Positions 1-11,630 of a stretch of DNA of 64,000 bases are shown piece by piece; position 1 is the stretch's first letter; every line of letters starts with the position of its first letter. The position numbers were made by a program, and so were the translations under genes. The stretch is from the NCBI RefSeq assembly GCF_018991925.1, contig NW_024756463.1, positions 50,001-114,000 of the forward strand, in the 5' to 3' direction. The notes under the pieces were generated by a model that saw only the letters and a program-made list of their open reading frames with translations, was not told the DNA's origin and did no database searches. Origin of the DNA: Homarus americanus (taxonomy: Eukaryota > Arthropoda > Malacostraca > Decapoda > Nephropidae).

Positions 1-299
1 TTTTACGATAGCTTTCAGTTCTTACTTCTGGTGAGTGTTAGAACAACATGGCCGTCATCTGTAAGTCGTTGCTTAAGTGAATCAGTAATGCTTTAGGAGG
101 ATTCAGCTCTGCAACCCGGCAGAAGGTTTTAGTGATCTACAGGAAGCCGTAACTCTGACACGCAGAAGCTGATATCAGGATGTGCTGACGTCAAACAAAT
201 AGTAGATTTTTACAGTCCAACCCCCCCACACACACACATGTGATCGTGAGTAGAGTGGATACTAATGTCACCAATCTCTCACTCCAGGTTTGAAGTATA

Positions 300-761
300 T
301 TACGTCACAGAGGCACTGAGGAGTTTTTGCTCTGAACTGGAATCGGTAGCCAGAGGAGGTTCTTACCTGTACACAGTGTGGTGGAACCTTTAGACAACCA
401 AGTGACAGTGGCCCTGACCGCAGTCCATACACTGAGTGGCTGTAACTGTGACTCCATCAGTCACTTCAGCGGGTATGACAAGGTGAGGTGGACGAATATT
501 ACCAGGAGACGCCCTGGCAGATTATATGATGTATCAGTTATCGGAGAGAACGTATTAGTGAAACATGAGGACGTGGTAGCGTCCTGTACACAACTCCCGG
601 CGTGGATGTATGGAGGGACACAACCTGAGGGCTCACTGATGGCTGTAAGACAGAAGCTCTTCTCTCACAGGAGTAGTACTCTACTAACCATGAAGACTTT
701 CTCGAACATGTCCAGAATATTAACTGCGCCTGACACAACGTCCGCTGAAGTGAAGTTGTAG
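300..761 (+). pseudogene. possible decayed fragment with an 'HALTGC'-like motif
   Basis: An open frame of about 127 codons runs from a GTG at 378 to a stop at 761. Near its start it reads VHTLSGCNCDSISHFSGYDK, which resembles the 'HALTGCD..S..FSG.GK' motif of a large uncharacterised repetitive protein family common in aquatic invertebrate genomes. A later VRQKLF stretch is also compatible. The match is one short motif plus general spacing; the frame has no good ATG start and no clear domain upstream. I infer a decayed repeat-borne fragment, not a working gene. Chance resemblance remains possible. Confidence 0.25.
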
Positions 762-1649
762 TTACCATCACCAAGACGTACTGTAGTGGATGGTTAAGGA
801 ACGGTTCCGGATGTTACGAGCCAAGCAGTACCTCCAGACACATTGTTCGATATTAAAGGATAGAACTGCTAGATGATCTGCTCTACCGTGACGCTGCGGG
901 TGTGGATACGAGAACATGTTATACACACAAGCCTGCCAGTGACCAACAGATAGTGACTTAAACCAAGAGTGTGACACAGGATCATACAAGAAGAATATTT
1001 AAGTGATGTTAATACCTCACACTGGTGGATTTGTATTAATATCTGGGTTTATTTATGGCTTCGTATCATCCTTGCCTGTATGTAGCTTATACCGGCTTGA
1101 TATCAGTAGGTGTTGGGATGTCTGTTTTGGTAATATTTTTCAGTGGCCAGATGTTGTGTGGTGTGGCGAGGTGGTGTTTAATGTTAACATAGCTCTTCAG
1201 TGCTCTTGTCCCAACACTAATCTGCTTTTCCAGTAACTAGACTCAGTTGTGAATGGCTGCCTGACTTTATTTTGACAAGTGAAAGCAGTCGAGTCTAGTA
1301 CCGGCCACACTATCTCCTCGTGAGCCGAGTCTTAACATTTAATGTGGTGTATCCGTGCTGTCAGGCCTATGAGAACCACTTTCACTTTCAGATACCAAGT
1401 GATGACTGTGTTCACCAATAACATATATTAATGAACGAGGTTTATTACGACTAAGTTGAAAAGAAGAGGAGACGATGATCATATGAAGCATGTCCGCAAT
1501 TCAATAACTATTTCCTTAAGTACGTATTTCAGCTTAGTAAAATACACTAGTCATCCACACTTAAAATTAAAGAGATACATTGCGCTGGTGAGAAGAGGGA
1601 TGATGGACTGGATTTCATTAGTAGACTTACCGAGGATATCGTGGTAGAA
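762..1649. other. unique sequence, no recognised feature
   Basis: Mixed-composition unique sequence. Short frames occur on both strands (for example 768-989 minus and 1003-1236 plus) but none shows a recognisable domain or supported splice structure. Nothing defensible seen. Confidence 0.5.
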
Positions 1650-2790
1650 GAGATGTGTGGCAGGGAGGAGGTGTGACAGGGGAGGTGTGTGGCAAGGGAG
1701 GTGTGTAGCAAGGGAGGTGTGTGGGGTGGTGTGTGGTAGGGGTGGTGTGTGGCAGGAAGGCGTGTGGCAGGGAGGTGTGTAGCAAAGGAGGTGTGTGGCA
1801 GGGGAGGTGTGTGGCAGGGTGGTGTGTGGCAGGTTGGTGTGTAGCAAGGGAGGTGTGTGGCAGGGAGGTGTGTGGGGTGGGGTGTGTGGTAGGAGAGGTG
1901 TGGCAGGAGGAGGTGTGTAGCAAGGGAGGTGTGTGGCAGGGTGGTGTGTGGCAGGGTGGTGTGTTGAGGAGGAGGTGTGTAGCAAGAGGTGTGTGGCGAG
2001 GAGAGGTGTGTAGCAAGGAGGTGTGTGGCAGGGTGGTGTGTGGCAGGGTGGTGTGTGGCAGGAGGAGGTGTGACAGGGGAGGTGTGTGTGGCAGGGAGGA
2101 GGTGGAAGGAGGGTGTGTGGCAGGGGTGGTGTGTGGCAGGGGTGGTGTGTGGCAGGGAGGTGTGTAGCAAAGGGAGGTGTGTGGCAGGGAGGTGTGTGGC
2201 AGTTGGTGTGTAGCAAGGGAGGTGTGTGGCGGGAGGAGGTGTGACAGGGGAGGTGTGGCAGGGAGGTGTGTAGCAAAAGGGAGGGTGTGTAGCAAGGAGG
2301 TGTGTGGCAGGGTGGTGTGTGGCAGGTTGGTGTATGGCGGGGGAGGTGTGTAGCAAGGGAGGTGTGTGGCAGGAGGAGGTGGTGACAGGGAGGGTGTGTG
2401 GCAGGGAGGTGTGTAGCAAAGGGAGGTGTGTGGCTGGGTGTGGTGTGGCAGGTTGGTGTATGGCAGGGGAGGTGTGTACAAGGGAGGTGTGTGGCAGGGA
2501 GGAGGTGTGACAGGGAGGGTGTGTGGCAGGGAGGTGTGTAGCAAGGGAGGTGTGCAGCAAAGGGAGGTGTGTGTGGCAGGGTGGTGTGTGGCAGGAGGAG
2601 GTGTGACAGGGGAGGTGTGTGGCAGGGAGGTGTGTAGCAAGGAGGTGTGGCAGGGAGGAGGTGTGACAGGAGGTGGCAGGGAGGTGTGTAAGGGAGGTGT
2701 GTGGCAGGTGGTGTGGGAGGTGTGTGGCAGGGTGGTGTGTGGTAGGGTGGTGTGTGGCAGGGAGGTGTTGGAGGATGTGTGGAGGAGGAT
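1650..2790 (+). repeat. G-rich minisatellite, 15-17 bp unit, about 1.1 kb
   Basis: Degenerate tandem units alternate between GGGAGGTGTGTGGCA and GGGAGGTGTGTAGCAA, with GGTGGTGTGTGGCA variants. The plus strand is G/T-rich with almost no C outside 'GCA'. The complement contains no stop triplets in any frame, so three overlapping minus-strand open frames of more than 330 codons arise; these are artefacts of the unit and not genes. Runs of GG/GGG give some G-quadruplex potential. Confidence 0.93.
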
Positions 2791-2857
2791 ATAAGAGACT
2801 GGTCCTTGAAGAGACAAACAGTGAGAAGTTGCATTATGAAGCACCACCACAAGCCTG

Positions 2858-2990
2858 AGAGAGAGATAATCCAGGTGAGAGATATAACTCAGGTGAGAGA
2901 TAATACAGGTAAGATATAATCCAGGTGAGAGATAATAAAGGTGAGAGATAATCCAGGTGAGAGACATAATCTAGCTGAGAGAGACAATCC
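2858..2990 (+). repeat. short minisatellite, GAGAGATAATCCAGGT-like unit
   Basis: About seven imperfect units of roughly 16-20 bp (GAGAGATAATCCAGGT and variants) directly follow the G-rich array, separated from it by about 70 bp of unique sequence. Confidence 0.85.
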
Positions 2991-2998
2991 ATCGCACT

Positions 2999-3441
2999 TA
3001 AGGTGTTAAATCATCGTACTCAAGGTGTTAAGTAATCGTGCTCAAGGAGGTTAAATCATCGTACTCAAGGTGTTAAGTAATCGTGCTCAAGGAGGTTAAA
3101 TCATCGTACTCAAGGGGGTTAAATCATCGTACTCAAGGTGTTAAGTAATCGTGCTCAAGGGGGTTAAATCATCGTACTCAAGGTGTTAAGTAATCGTGCC
3201 TGGAGAGGTTAAATCATCGCCTAAGGGGTTAAATCATCGTACTCAAGGAGGTTAAATCATCGTACTCATAAGAACATCGTACCATGTTATAATCAAACTC
3301 AAGGAGGTTAAATCATCGTACTAAGGGGTTAAATCATCGTACTCAAGGTGTTAAGTAATCGTGCTCAAAAGGTTAAATCATCGTACTCAAGGAGGTTAAA
3401 TCATCGTACTCAAGTTAAATCATCGTACTCAAGGGGTTAAA
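2999..3441 (+). repeat. 22-23 bp minisatellite, GTTAAATCATCGTACTCAAGG unit
   Basis: About 20 units alternate between GTTAAATCATCGTACTCAAGG and GTTAAGTAATCGTGCTCAAGG. Two interruptions, near 3200 and 3265-3300, break the phase. The core ATCGTACTCAAGG is seen again, mostly as its reverse complement, at 26068-26262, so this is a dispersed sequence that has been locally amplified. Confidence 0.9.
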
Positions 3442-3506
3442 TGTAGTGCTTCCCAGTATCCTTTGTAATCTATATCAAATAATAATATTTAAGTGAAGCT
3501 CAAGGT

Positions 3507-3550
3507 TAGGTTAGGTTAGTTAGGTTAGTTTAAGTTAGGTTAGGTTCATT
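3507..3550 (+). repeat. TTAGG-like tract
   Basis: A degenerate run of GGTTA/GGTTAG units. It matches the arthropod telomere motif TTAGG but is short, imperfect and interstitial. Confidence 0.75.
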
Positions 3551-4099
3551 TTAAGACTGATAAATTACGTAATATAGCAGCACCTGACATCTCGGAAGTT
3601 ATCAGACTCACCGACTGTCAACAGAGGCGCTGGTCGTCATTTTACGCCTGTTAAACACCAGCTTACCCTGATCCATAACCTCCTGAGAGCTTTTAATGTT
3701 TATACCGGCCAGATGACGTATTGTTTACTTCATAAGGCTTAATTAAAACAACTAGAGCCGCCGTTCACTCATACACCTATTGTCAACCTTATACTGTATG
3801 ATAGGGGAACTTAGTGGGTCAAGTAGGATTTTACTCAGTGTAATTACCGTAGTTTAACATTCTGTCTATACCAAAGTCTGTACCATCTTTATATTCCTCT
3901 ATATCTATATATCTTCAGTGTAATGATTAGATCCAAGTCATACTGGAAGTAAATATTTCTTGAATGTTAATCCTTGAAGTATATGCAATATATATCTTCA
4001 CATAACCTGATAAAATATAATAATTTGGTTATTTACGAGAAATATAAAACAATAATGAGAGAAGTATGACTGATGTGGTGTGATTAGTTTATTGCTGGT
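3551..4099. other. unique AT-rich sequence
   Basis: AT-rich unique sequence with no open frame of note and no recognised element. Confidence 0.5.
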
Positions 4100-4113
4100 A
4101 CACACACACACAC

Positions 4114-4160
<47 letters not shown>
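4100..4160. repeat. (CA)n microsatellite
   Basis: About 30 CA dinucleotides with a single CG interruption near 4117. Confidence 0.97.
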
Positions 4161-4162
<2 letters not shown>

Positions 4163-6180
4163 ATCAGCCATCGACTACTAGCTTTGTCTTAACGCTTTAG
4201 AAACATGGTTCATCCCCTCCACCTACAGTACAGTATCTCCAATTGGTTTCTCTCAGCATAGCTACAGTCCATACTAATCTCTCTCTAGAAATCAGGTTTA
4301 TCCTCACGTCTCCACACAACCACGAGGCAAACACTCACCCGTGCACGACACCCACGTATACACTAGGTACACTAAGGGAGTATTTAACACCCTACTGACC
4401 TCAATGGTGTTTGCCAGTGGAGAGATTCTCGACTTATAGCGGAGGTAAAGCTCACCTAATTTGCACAGACACATCAGCGATCGGAGGGGGAGGTGAAGGA
4501 GGGACTTAGCGGGTTGAGGCAGCCTGGCACCTTCCTTTAGCCTGCCCTGCTGGATTACCACCCATCATCCTCTTGCTTCTTTTCACTGGATATTTATATG
4601 TTTTTAGTTTTCCTTCGTTTGGTGAAGATTATTTCATGTTAATTCTTATCTTTGTATATATTTTTTTAAGTTCTCGTTGTTATAAATGAATCACTTTATA
4701 TTAACGGATTTTTCTGTATATGTATTTGTTATAATTTCAAATAACATAAACCAGTAACATCAGGCCGGGCACCATCAATGGCCAGAGTTGTATATTTCAG
4801 TATGTATTGTTCGGTTATAGAAAGCCAGCGAGTATTTCTACCATAGTGCAGGCTATGTAATATGCATGCTTGATGATTGGTTTTACAGAGATCGCGTGTT
4901 AATGGGTCTTACACGCTGGCAGTAGAGGTTGGCGTTATATGTGGTAGACAGTTTAGAGAGAGAATACATTATAGTTATATTGGAAAGAAATACAGTGCCA
5001 CCTGTACAGGAAAAGGGGAATAAATATCGCTCGTGGAAAATTGGAATAATTTTCCCTGGCTGCTTATGATACTTGTGTCCTGCTTCTCCTGGTGTCTCTG
5101 TAATGTTATAAAGCAAATATTGAAACTATTAAGTCAATTTGTGAGGGACCGTCAAGCTTGGCAGTGGAAGGTCACGAGTTAAGTAAAGCAACAATCATTC
5201 TTCTTTGAATTGCAACGCTTAGTTGTAACACTTGGTGGCTGGAGGCTCCTGAGTCTTTGATGGAGTCACTGTGTTTGTTTATAATGTAAATCAATTTATT
5301 ACTTTGCAGCTCTGTCGCCCCAACAGTCTCGTACTGTGACTTCTCAGGGAAAAACAATATTATGGCGAGGAACTTTATATTCTACCTGCCAGCAACTCCT
5401 TTAGACTACAGTGGCGTCCACGGCTACCTCCCAGTATCAATGGCTCATTGTTGTTGTTATAATGTTAATGCTGCGCTTCAACAACGAAGGTCTTTAAGTG
5501 CGTAGCAAGGTTAGTAATACACTATTTCAACAACATCTAAAAAATTATGAAAGTATAAACTCGGTTAAGATGGCTCAGTACACCTTCAGGGAGGCCGCTA
5601 CTGACAGCATAAACGCGCCTGTAATCCCACACAAATGTCTGCCATCATCCTTGGCCAACAATTTGACACCATCTGAGCATTTACCAGATCCGTAAGTTCA
5701 AGAAGCTGTGGTTCCCTCTGTGCTGAACATGTAGCAGTAGTCAGGTGTCCCGCGTTGATTCTTATCTTGTATTGTGATCATCTTCCGTGTGGTCTACATA
5801 TTAGAACACAAACACTATTGATTTATCATTACATAGCCAGAGTTACCTGTGTATCAAGTATATACAGGTCAACAACACGAAAGTAACACCAAAATGAAGG
5901 ACAAGCACCTGTAACAATTAAAAATATAGCGATATACCTCTTTTCACTTATACATTAAACTTTGGAAATAGCCACTGTATATGTTGAAGTAAACACCAGT
6001 CCCAATATTTACGGTAAGTAGAACAAAGTACCATAACAATGTCGGTATAACAAGGAATAATTATGTTGTCAATTATTTTAGGTGCAGAGGGACCTACGTC
6101 ACATAATACATATATAACTAGCGGAGGTATATCTCAATATAGGAAGACTAGTAGAAGGATCCAGCTGTGTAATGCTCTCT
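4161..6180. other. unique sequence, no recognised feature
   Basis: About 2 kb of non-repetitive sequence. Short frames (4304-4561 minus, 4883-5116 minus, 5172-5357 minus, 5498-5695 plus) have no recognisable domain. I see no promoter, RNA gene or transposon end that I can defend. Confidence 0.45.
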
Positions 6181-6210
6181 TCGGTTAGGTTAGGTTAGTT
6201 TAGGTTAGGT
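6181..6210 (+). repeat. TTAGG-like tract
   Basis: Short GGTTAGGTTAGGTTAG run, imperfect at its 3' side. Interstitial telomere-like motif. Confidence 0.7.
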
Positions 6211-6835
6211 CTACAGAGTGTCATAATCCGCGCCTCACCGGAGCTCCTCATGTTTATCATCCACACACACACGTAACACACAATCAAGTTTATCGCTGTA
6301 GATCCAGTAATCCTATTAGTTATTATTTTTTGAGATACTCCAAGTCGAGAAACCGCGGGTAATATGCGTTATAGCCGCACTAACACGCACCTCTAGCTAG
6401 TCCTTGGTCTGGTCACTACGGTGAGTTGAATTGATAATAAGTAAGCCGCTGTGAGCTTACCTACTGTACAGTGATTAACTACTGACGTAACAACTTTCAC
6501 AACCAAAGGATCGTTCTCACCAGCAAACAAGAATAACGTCAATATCTATGTCCTTTGCTTCTGTTCTTTGTCAAGAGAACAGACCCAACCTCCTATTTTA
6601 CACTTTAACTGAGGGGCTTTTGTCCTACTTGGCGGTACATTAACTCAGGTTTTTTTAACCCAGTGATCAGTCTCAGTGTGCTCTTGATCCGAGCCTCTGA
6701 CCAGTGATCTCTTCATAAGAGTCAGTGTTTACATAAGTCAAAATGTTCACGTAATTGCTTGAAGGGACTCACTGAGGTTATAGCGAGTCACGACACGTAT
6801 AGAAAAGCCTGATGATTAAACACTTTACTGCTTCC
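6211..6835. other. unique sequence
   Basis: Non-repetitive sequence with no supported gene or element. Confidence 0.45.
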
Positions 6836-6853
6836 TAACCTAACCTAACCTAA
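6836..6853 (-). repeat. short CCTAA tract
   Basis: Three to four CCTAA units in a row on the plus strand. Confidence 0.7.
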
Positions 6854-7964
6854 AAAATCTTCAGATAATATAAGCTGGGTTGCCTAATCTTCAAGTGATC
6901 ATTTCTTTATCTTGAAAATAAGGACATTTTAACCTGTAAGACGAACACTTAACACTACCTGTAATCCAGTCCAACAAAATTATCTGAATCATAAATACAT
7001 ATTAAAGTTGTTTTGGTCTCTTAGTGAAATCGTGAAATGAACTCAACCATTAAGTGACCATAATGGCTTCAGTGTTTTGTGTCGTCAAGGAGAGTTACTG
7101 ACTTTGAAACTGCGATTGTTCATTTTCAGATAACTCTCTCTCTCTCCTCCCCCCCCCCTCTCCTAACTCTCTCTGGTCCACCAAAGCACTCAACAGGTCA
7201 ACAAATTTCCTCAACCGGGATTCACTAGCTAAGCACTTTTATACACTATTACACCTCGGCGGGCGGCTGTGTAGTCGAGTGATAGCAGAGTTACCATCAA
7301 TGGGGAGGCAGAGTCTACCCGGCAAGCGCCAGATGGTATCGACACGCGGGCTCTGTCTCACCGAACTTCAACCTGTGTCTGCTTGTTGTCTCAGCTCAAA
7401 CAGCCGTGTTATCTGGGATCTTTTAACTTGTCGCGGCCCCGAGGGTAGACCAACATGATGCTAGTACCTGCCACAGGTATGTGATGGTGGTGGTGGTACC
7501 TGCCACGGAAGGTGAATGTAGTGGCCCTCAAGAACATAATATTAACACTATCTAATGTAAAACGAGACAAGTAATTAATATAAGATCATTAGTTTTAGTT
7601 GCCTCAGCTGCCAGGGTCACTGTGTCTTTCCCTACAACAGACAACTTTTACAAATCCAGAAATCACGGCGCAGAACATCACTTAAAGACGTAACTATTTT
7701 CACCAATTTTACTTTATCAACAAAATATATAATGGTTCAGATGTTATCGTCCTCTTATAGACGATAATAACTACAATAGCTAACGTAGGTATTGTTGTTT
7801 GTTCGTTTGAGCATGTTGAGTTAGTTAAATGCCGGAGTTTATGGCTCGGTGTACAGGGTGAAGAGGTTAGTCATTATGAGGTCTTATTAGTCATTGTAGG
7901 TAGAGGAGGTCTAGGCGTGTGGATCTGAACCTGGTGTTGTGATGTGCTGAGGAGACTGGGAGAT

Positions 7965-7966
<2 letters not shown>
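6854..7966. other. unique sequence with a short CT/C tract
   Basis: Mostly unique. A CT run followed by a C run lies at 7133-7160. The 7255-7460 part is more GC-rich and contains an A-box-like TAGTCGAGTGA near 7272, but no matching B box. No gene recognised. Confidence 0.45.

Positions 7967-8046
<80 letters not shown>
7967..8046. repeat. (AC)n microsatellite
   Basis: An uninterrupted run of about 40 AC dinucleotides. Confidence 0.98.
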
Positions 8047-8050
<4 letters not shown>

Positions 8051-8580
8051 GAAATATTAATCAAGTTTAAACATCAATGAATCTCTGTCTCTCTCCCTTC
8101 TCTCTCTCTCTCTCGTCTTCTCCACCTTTCTCAGATCCGGTCCCAAGTTAGCGTGGTTAGCGAGCAAAAGTAAGCGGTTTAAAAGAGGCTTTAGATAACC
8201 ACTTTTACTAAGGAGATGCTATACGAAATGCCTAAAGTCAATTCCTGAGGGCCAGTTGGGAGAGAAGGTCGCGTCTTACGATAGCAATCAAGATCATAGA
8301 CCGTTTAGCCGATCACAAAGCTCAGGTGGTGCAAAGGTGATCTCGGGTTATGGCGACTGTAGGAACCTGTAAACACGCGCCAGCTGGTCGGCCCATGTGC
8401 GGAGTAGAGAGAGAGAAGAAAAGAGAGATAAACTGGCAGCATCACGAATGAGAGATATTTTAATTAGCAAGGTGATTGGTCTGTCACTAGCGTTGTTCCC
8501 CGCTAGTGTCGCTGTTGTCAAGGTTCACTAATGCTGCAATTTAAACGTATTTGAACTTAAAGGTGAATCCTATCTCTGTA
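8047..8580. other. unique sequence
   Basis: Short CT tract at 8093-8115, then unique sequence with no recognised gene or element. Confidence 0.45.
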
Positions 8581-8992
8581 ATCTAACCTAACTTAACCTA
8601 ACCTAATCTAACCTAACCTAACCTAACCAAACTAACCGAACCTAATCTAACCTAATCTAACCTAACCAACCAACAGAACCTAATCAAACCAACCCTAACC
8701 CAACTTATTTTGAACCAAATCTAACCTAACCTAACCAACCGAACCCAATCAAACCAACCTAACTCAAATCTAACCTAATCTAACCCAACCTAACCAAACT
8801 AACCGAACCTAATCAAACCAACCCAAACCAACCCAACCTAATCTAACCTAATCTAACCTAACCAAACCAACCGAACCTAACCAAACCAACCGAACCTCAA
8901 TCAAACTAACTAAACTAATCTAACTAACCTAACCAAACTAACCGAAACCTAATCAAACTAACCTACCCCAACCTAATCTAACCCAACACTAA
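8581..8992 (-). repeat. degenerate CTAAC/CCTAA telomere-like array
   Basis: About 400 bp of CTAACCTAA, CTAATCTAA, CAAACCAAC and CCGAACC variants. The original unit appears to be CCTAA (reverse complement TTAGG), heavily diversified by C/T and A/C changes. Its interstitial position and divergence argue against an active telomere. Confidence 0.88.
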
Positions 8993-9054
8993 AACCGAGA
9001 GTTCATAATTATTTATATACTGTGGCTGTTCTTAGAGCCGGATCTCAATACAGT

Positions 9055-9365
9055 CTTGTTCGTGTGTCTGTCCGTTCATCCGTTCGTGTATCTGGCCATC
9101 CGTTCGTGTGTCTGTTCGTTCATCCGTTCGCATATCTGGCCATCCGTTCATTGTGTCTGTTCATTCATCCGTTAGAGTTTCCATCCTAGCCATTCGTTTG
9201 TATGTCTGTCCGTTCATCCGTTCGTGCATCTGGCCATCCGTTCGTGTGTCTGTCCGTTCATCCGTTCGTGTATCTGGCCATCCGTTCGTGTGTCTGTTCG
9301 TTCATCCGTTCGTGTATCTGACCATCCGTTCGTGTATCCGCTCATCCGTCCGTCCGTGCGTAGAT
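9055..9365 (+). repeat. minisatellite, about 42 bp unit (CATCCGTTCGTG core)
   Basis: Roughly seven imperfect units built from TGTCTGTTCGTTCATCCGTT and CGTGTATCTGGCCATCCGTT sub-blocks. The unit length is divisible by three, so frames of 64-92 codons stay open; these are artefacts. Confidence 0.88.
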
Positions 9366-9800
9366 GTTGCCGCGTCCGTTCAATAGCTCGTGTTATAACG
9401 CTTCGTGGATCAACATGAAATCCGGATGTTATCTTCTCGTGACGGATATCTGTGTCAAAGTTCGGTCGTAATTAATCCACACTTTCCAACTTTTATTCAT
9501 TAATTATTTGTTTTCTATCTGGCCAATCACAAGCCAAGACGAGAGAAAGAGGGGCGGGTTATGTGACATTTCCATAACGAATACAAAATAAACACAAATA
9601 CGGTAATGGTGTTGAGAATTGTAATACCTTGAAGATGATGTGTTTACCTTACCTGACTGTTAAATTATTCAGAAGAGTTAAGACAGCTTGTGTTCTGCCA
9701 CGTTCAGTTGATTGATTACATTCTTTTATTGGCTCTGTGGATCGCACTATCAATATGCATTCATGTTTGTAATAATTTATGATGTGCGGTGATTCAGTAA
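9366..9800. other. unique sequence
   Basis: Non-repetitive sequence with no supported feature. Confidence 0.45.
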
Positions 9801-9865
9801 TTTTATTATTGTTGTTGTTATTGTTATTATTATTATTATTATTGTTGTTATTGTTATTATTTTTA

Positions 9866-9899
<34 letters not shown>

Positions 9900-9907
9900 A
9901 TTATTTT
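9801..9907 (+). repeat. (ATT)n microsatellite with TTG interruptions
   Basis: TTATTATTGTTGTTGTTATTG followed by a purer ATT run. Confidence 0.93.
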
Positions 9908-9934
9908 TTTGTTTACAATTCTCAACCTTAACCT

Positions 9935-10303
9935 CTTCTCTTCCCTCTCTTCTGCCTCCTCCTCCTCCTCCTCCTCCTCCTCCTCTGCATTGTTCCTCCT
10001 CTCCCCATTTTCTTCTCTTCCTCCTACTATCATAATTATCATATCCCTACATTGTCACCTCCCTTCTTTTCCTCACCTATCTTCACCTCCCTCCTCCCTC
10101 CACCTCCCCCCTCCCCACCTCCCCCTTCACCTCCTCCCCTCCTATCCCTTCACCTCTTCCCCTTCACCTTCTCCACCTCTCCCCACCTTTCACCCCTCTC
10201 CACCTCTCCCCACCTTTCCCCTCCCCTCCTCCCCCTCCCCTCCCCCACCCTCCCCCCCTCCCCTCCCCACCCCTCCCCACCTCCCCTCCCCCACCTCTCC
10301 CCG
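9935..10303 (+). repeat. polypyrimidine tract, CCT/CTCC-rich
   Basis: About 370 bp almost entirely C and T on the plus strand, beginning with (CCT)n and becoming CCCCTCC-rich. Open frames of 85-145 codons with Pro/Ser/Leu only are compositional artefacts. A polypurine tract follows on the same strand at 10428-10645. Confidence 0.92.
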
Positions 10304-10427
10304 ACTTGATCTCCCAAGCCCCACAGATGGACTCAAGTGGCTCTAACCAACTCTTGGCCCAGGAGGAAAAAACCCGAAATAAATTCTTGGGGTTGGAGGC
10401 TCTGATATATTTACAAAGGGACTAGCT

Positions 10428-10645
10428 GCAGGGGAGGTGGGGAAGGGAGGAGAGAGGGGGTGAGAGGAGGCATGAGGAAGGAGAGGGTGGGAGGGAAGTG
10501 ATGAGGTGAGGACAGTTAAGGAGGAGGTAGGGAATGAAGAGGGAGGACAAGTATGGAGGGAATGAAGGAAGGAAGAGGGAGGGTGGGAGAGAGGGAGGGA
10601 GGGAAAAGAGAGAGGGAGGGAGGGATGGAGGGAGGAGGGAAAGAT
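10428..10645 (+). repeat. polypurine tract, GGAGGGA-rich
   Basis: Near-continuous G/A sequence (GGGAGGAGAG, GAGGGAGGGA). With the pyrimidine tract upstream it forms a loose inverted pair about 125 bp apart. Confidence 0.9.
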
Positions 10646-10704
10646 CTGAGGTCAGTGTCGAGGAAGATTTTCTCGGGGTTAATTGACCTGTGTCACCACC
10701 CACC

Positions 10705-11032
10705 TCACTGTTGGTCTGAGTGTCTGTTGGTCTGAGTGTCTGTTAGTCTGGTCTGTTGGTCTGAGTGTCTGTTGGTCTGAGTGTGTTGTCTGAGTGTCTA
10801 TTCGTTGAGTGTCTGTTGGTCTGAGTGTCTACTGGATGAGTGTCTGTAAGTCTGAATGTCTGTTGGTCTGAGTGTCTGTTGGTCTGAGTGTCTATTAGAC
10901 TGAGTGTATGTTTGTCCGGTGTCTGTTGGTCTGAGTGTCTGTTAGTCCGAGTGTCTGTTAGTCTGAATGTCTACTAGTATGAGTGTCTGTAAGTCTGAGT
11001 GTCTGTTGATCTGAGTGTCTACTGGTATGAGT
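10705..11032 (+). repeat. 16-bp minisatellite, TGTCTGTTGGTCTGAG unit
   Basis: About 20 imperfect 16-bp units, with variants at positions GGTC/AGTC/ACTGG. Followed directly by an ACTG-rich tract. Confidence 0.92.
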
Positions 11033-11035
11033 GAC

Positions 11036-11156
11036 GGAGAAAATGACTGACTGACTGACGGAAAAATTGAGGAACTGATTGAGAGATTGAGTAACTAACA
11101 GACTGACTGGCTGAGAGAGTAACTAACTAACTGACTGACTGACTTACTAACTGAGG
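11036..11156 (+). repeat. degenerate (ACTG)n tract
   Basis: ACTGACTGACTGACGG and similar units with frequent changes. Confidence 0.8.
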
Positions 11157-11581
11157 GATCTGCCACCAATAATTCTCCTGCTTGCCTAAACCCAAGACGC
11201 TCCCCCCGGATCTTTTAATCTTGAAGATGGTGTTACAATAATCCTAGACACGACAGCAACACCTCTCCTGGGGTTTATCCTAGAGATTTTGTGTAGTGTG
11301 AGAAGGTGAATGATTTTGTAACATTCTTCCCTCGCTGGAGACAGAGGGACCCCAGCCTGTAGAAGTTGGTGCTATAGTAGTGACAACAAACCTCACTACA
11401 GCCCTAGAGAACGGATTATCTGATGATGTTGATCTTTCAGTTTATTTCACCTGAAGATTAACCTTACACCTTAATACTAAACTATTTTATCTTAACTTAA
11501 CGATAACCCAGTCTAATGGTAACCTAACCTAACCCTCACCCACTGGTAGCGTTAAGGTGAGTGACTGAGTGACTGATTGAC

Positions 11582-11582
<1 letters not shown>
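11157..11582. other. unique sequence with a dispersed motif
   Basis: Contains CAGTTTATTTCACCTGAAGATTAACC at about 11438-11463, a motif shared with 25893-25965 and 61136-61205, and a short CCTAACCTAACC near 11521. No gene seen. Confidence 0.5.

Positions 11583-11630
<48 letters not shown>

Noticed and set aside
1547..2967. Three overlapping minus-strand open frames of 337-446 codons
   Set aside because: They lie over a G/T-rich minisatellite whose complement has no stop triplets; His/Pro/Thr composition only.
7255..7330. A-box-like TAGTCGAGTGA as a tRNA-SINE
   Set aside because: No acceptable B box or T arm downstream.
8581..8992. A genuine telomere
   Set aside because: Too degenerate, internal, and flanked by unique sequence on both sides.
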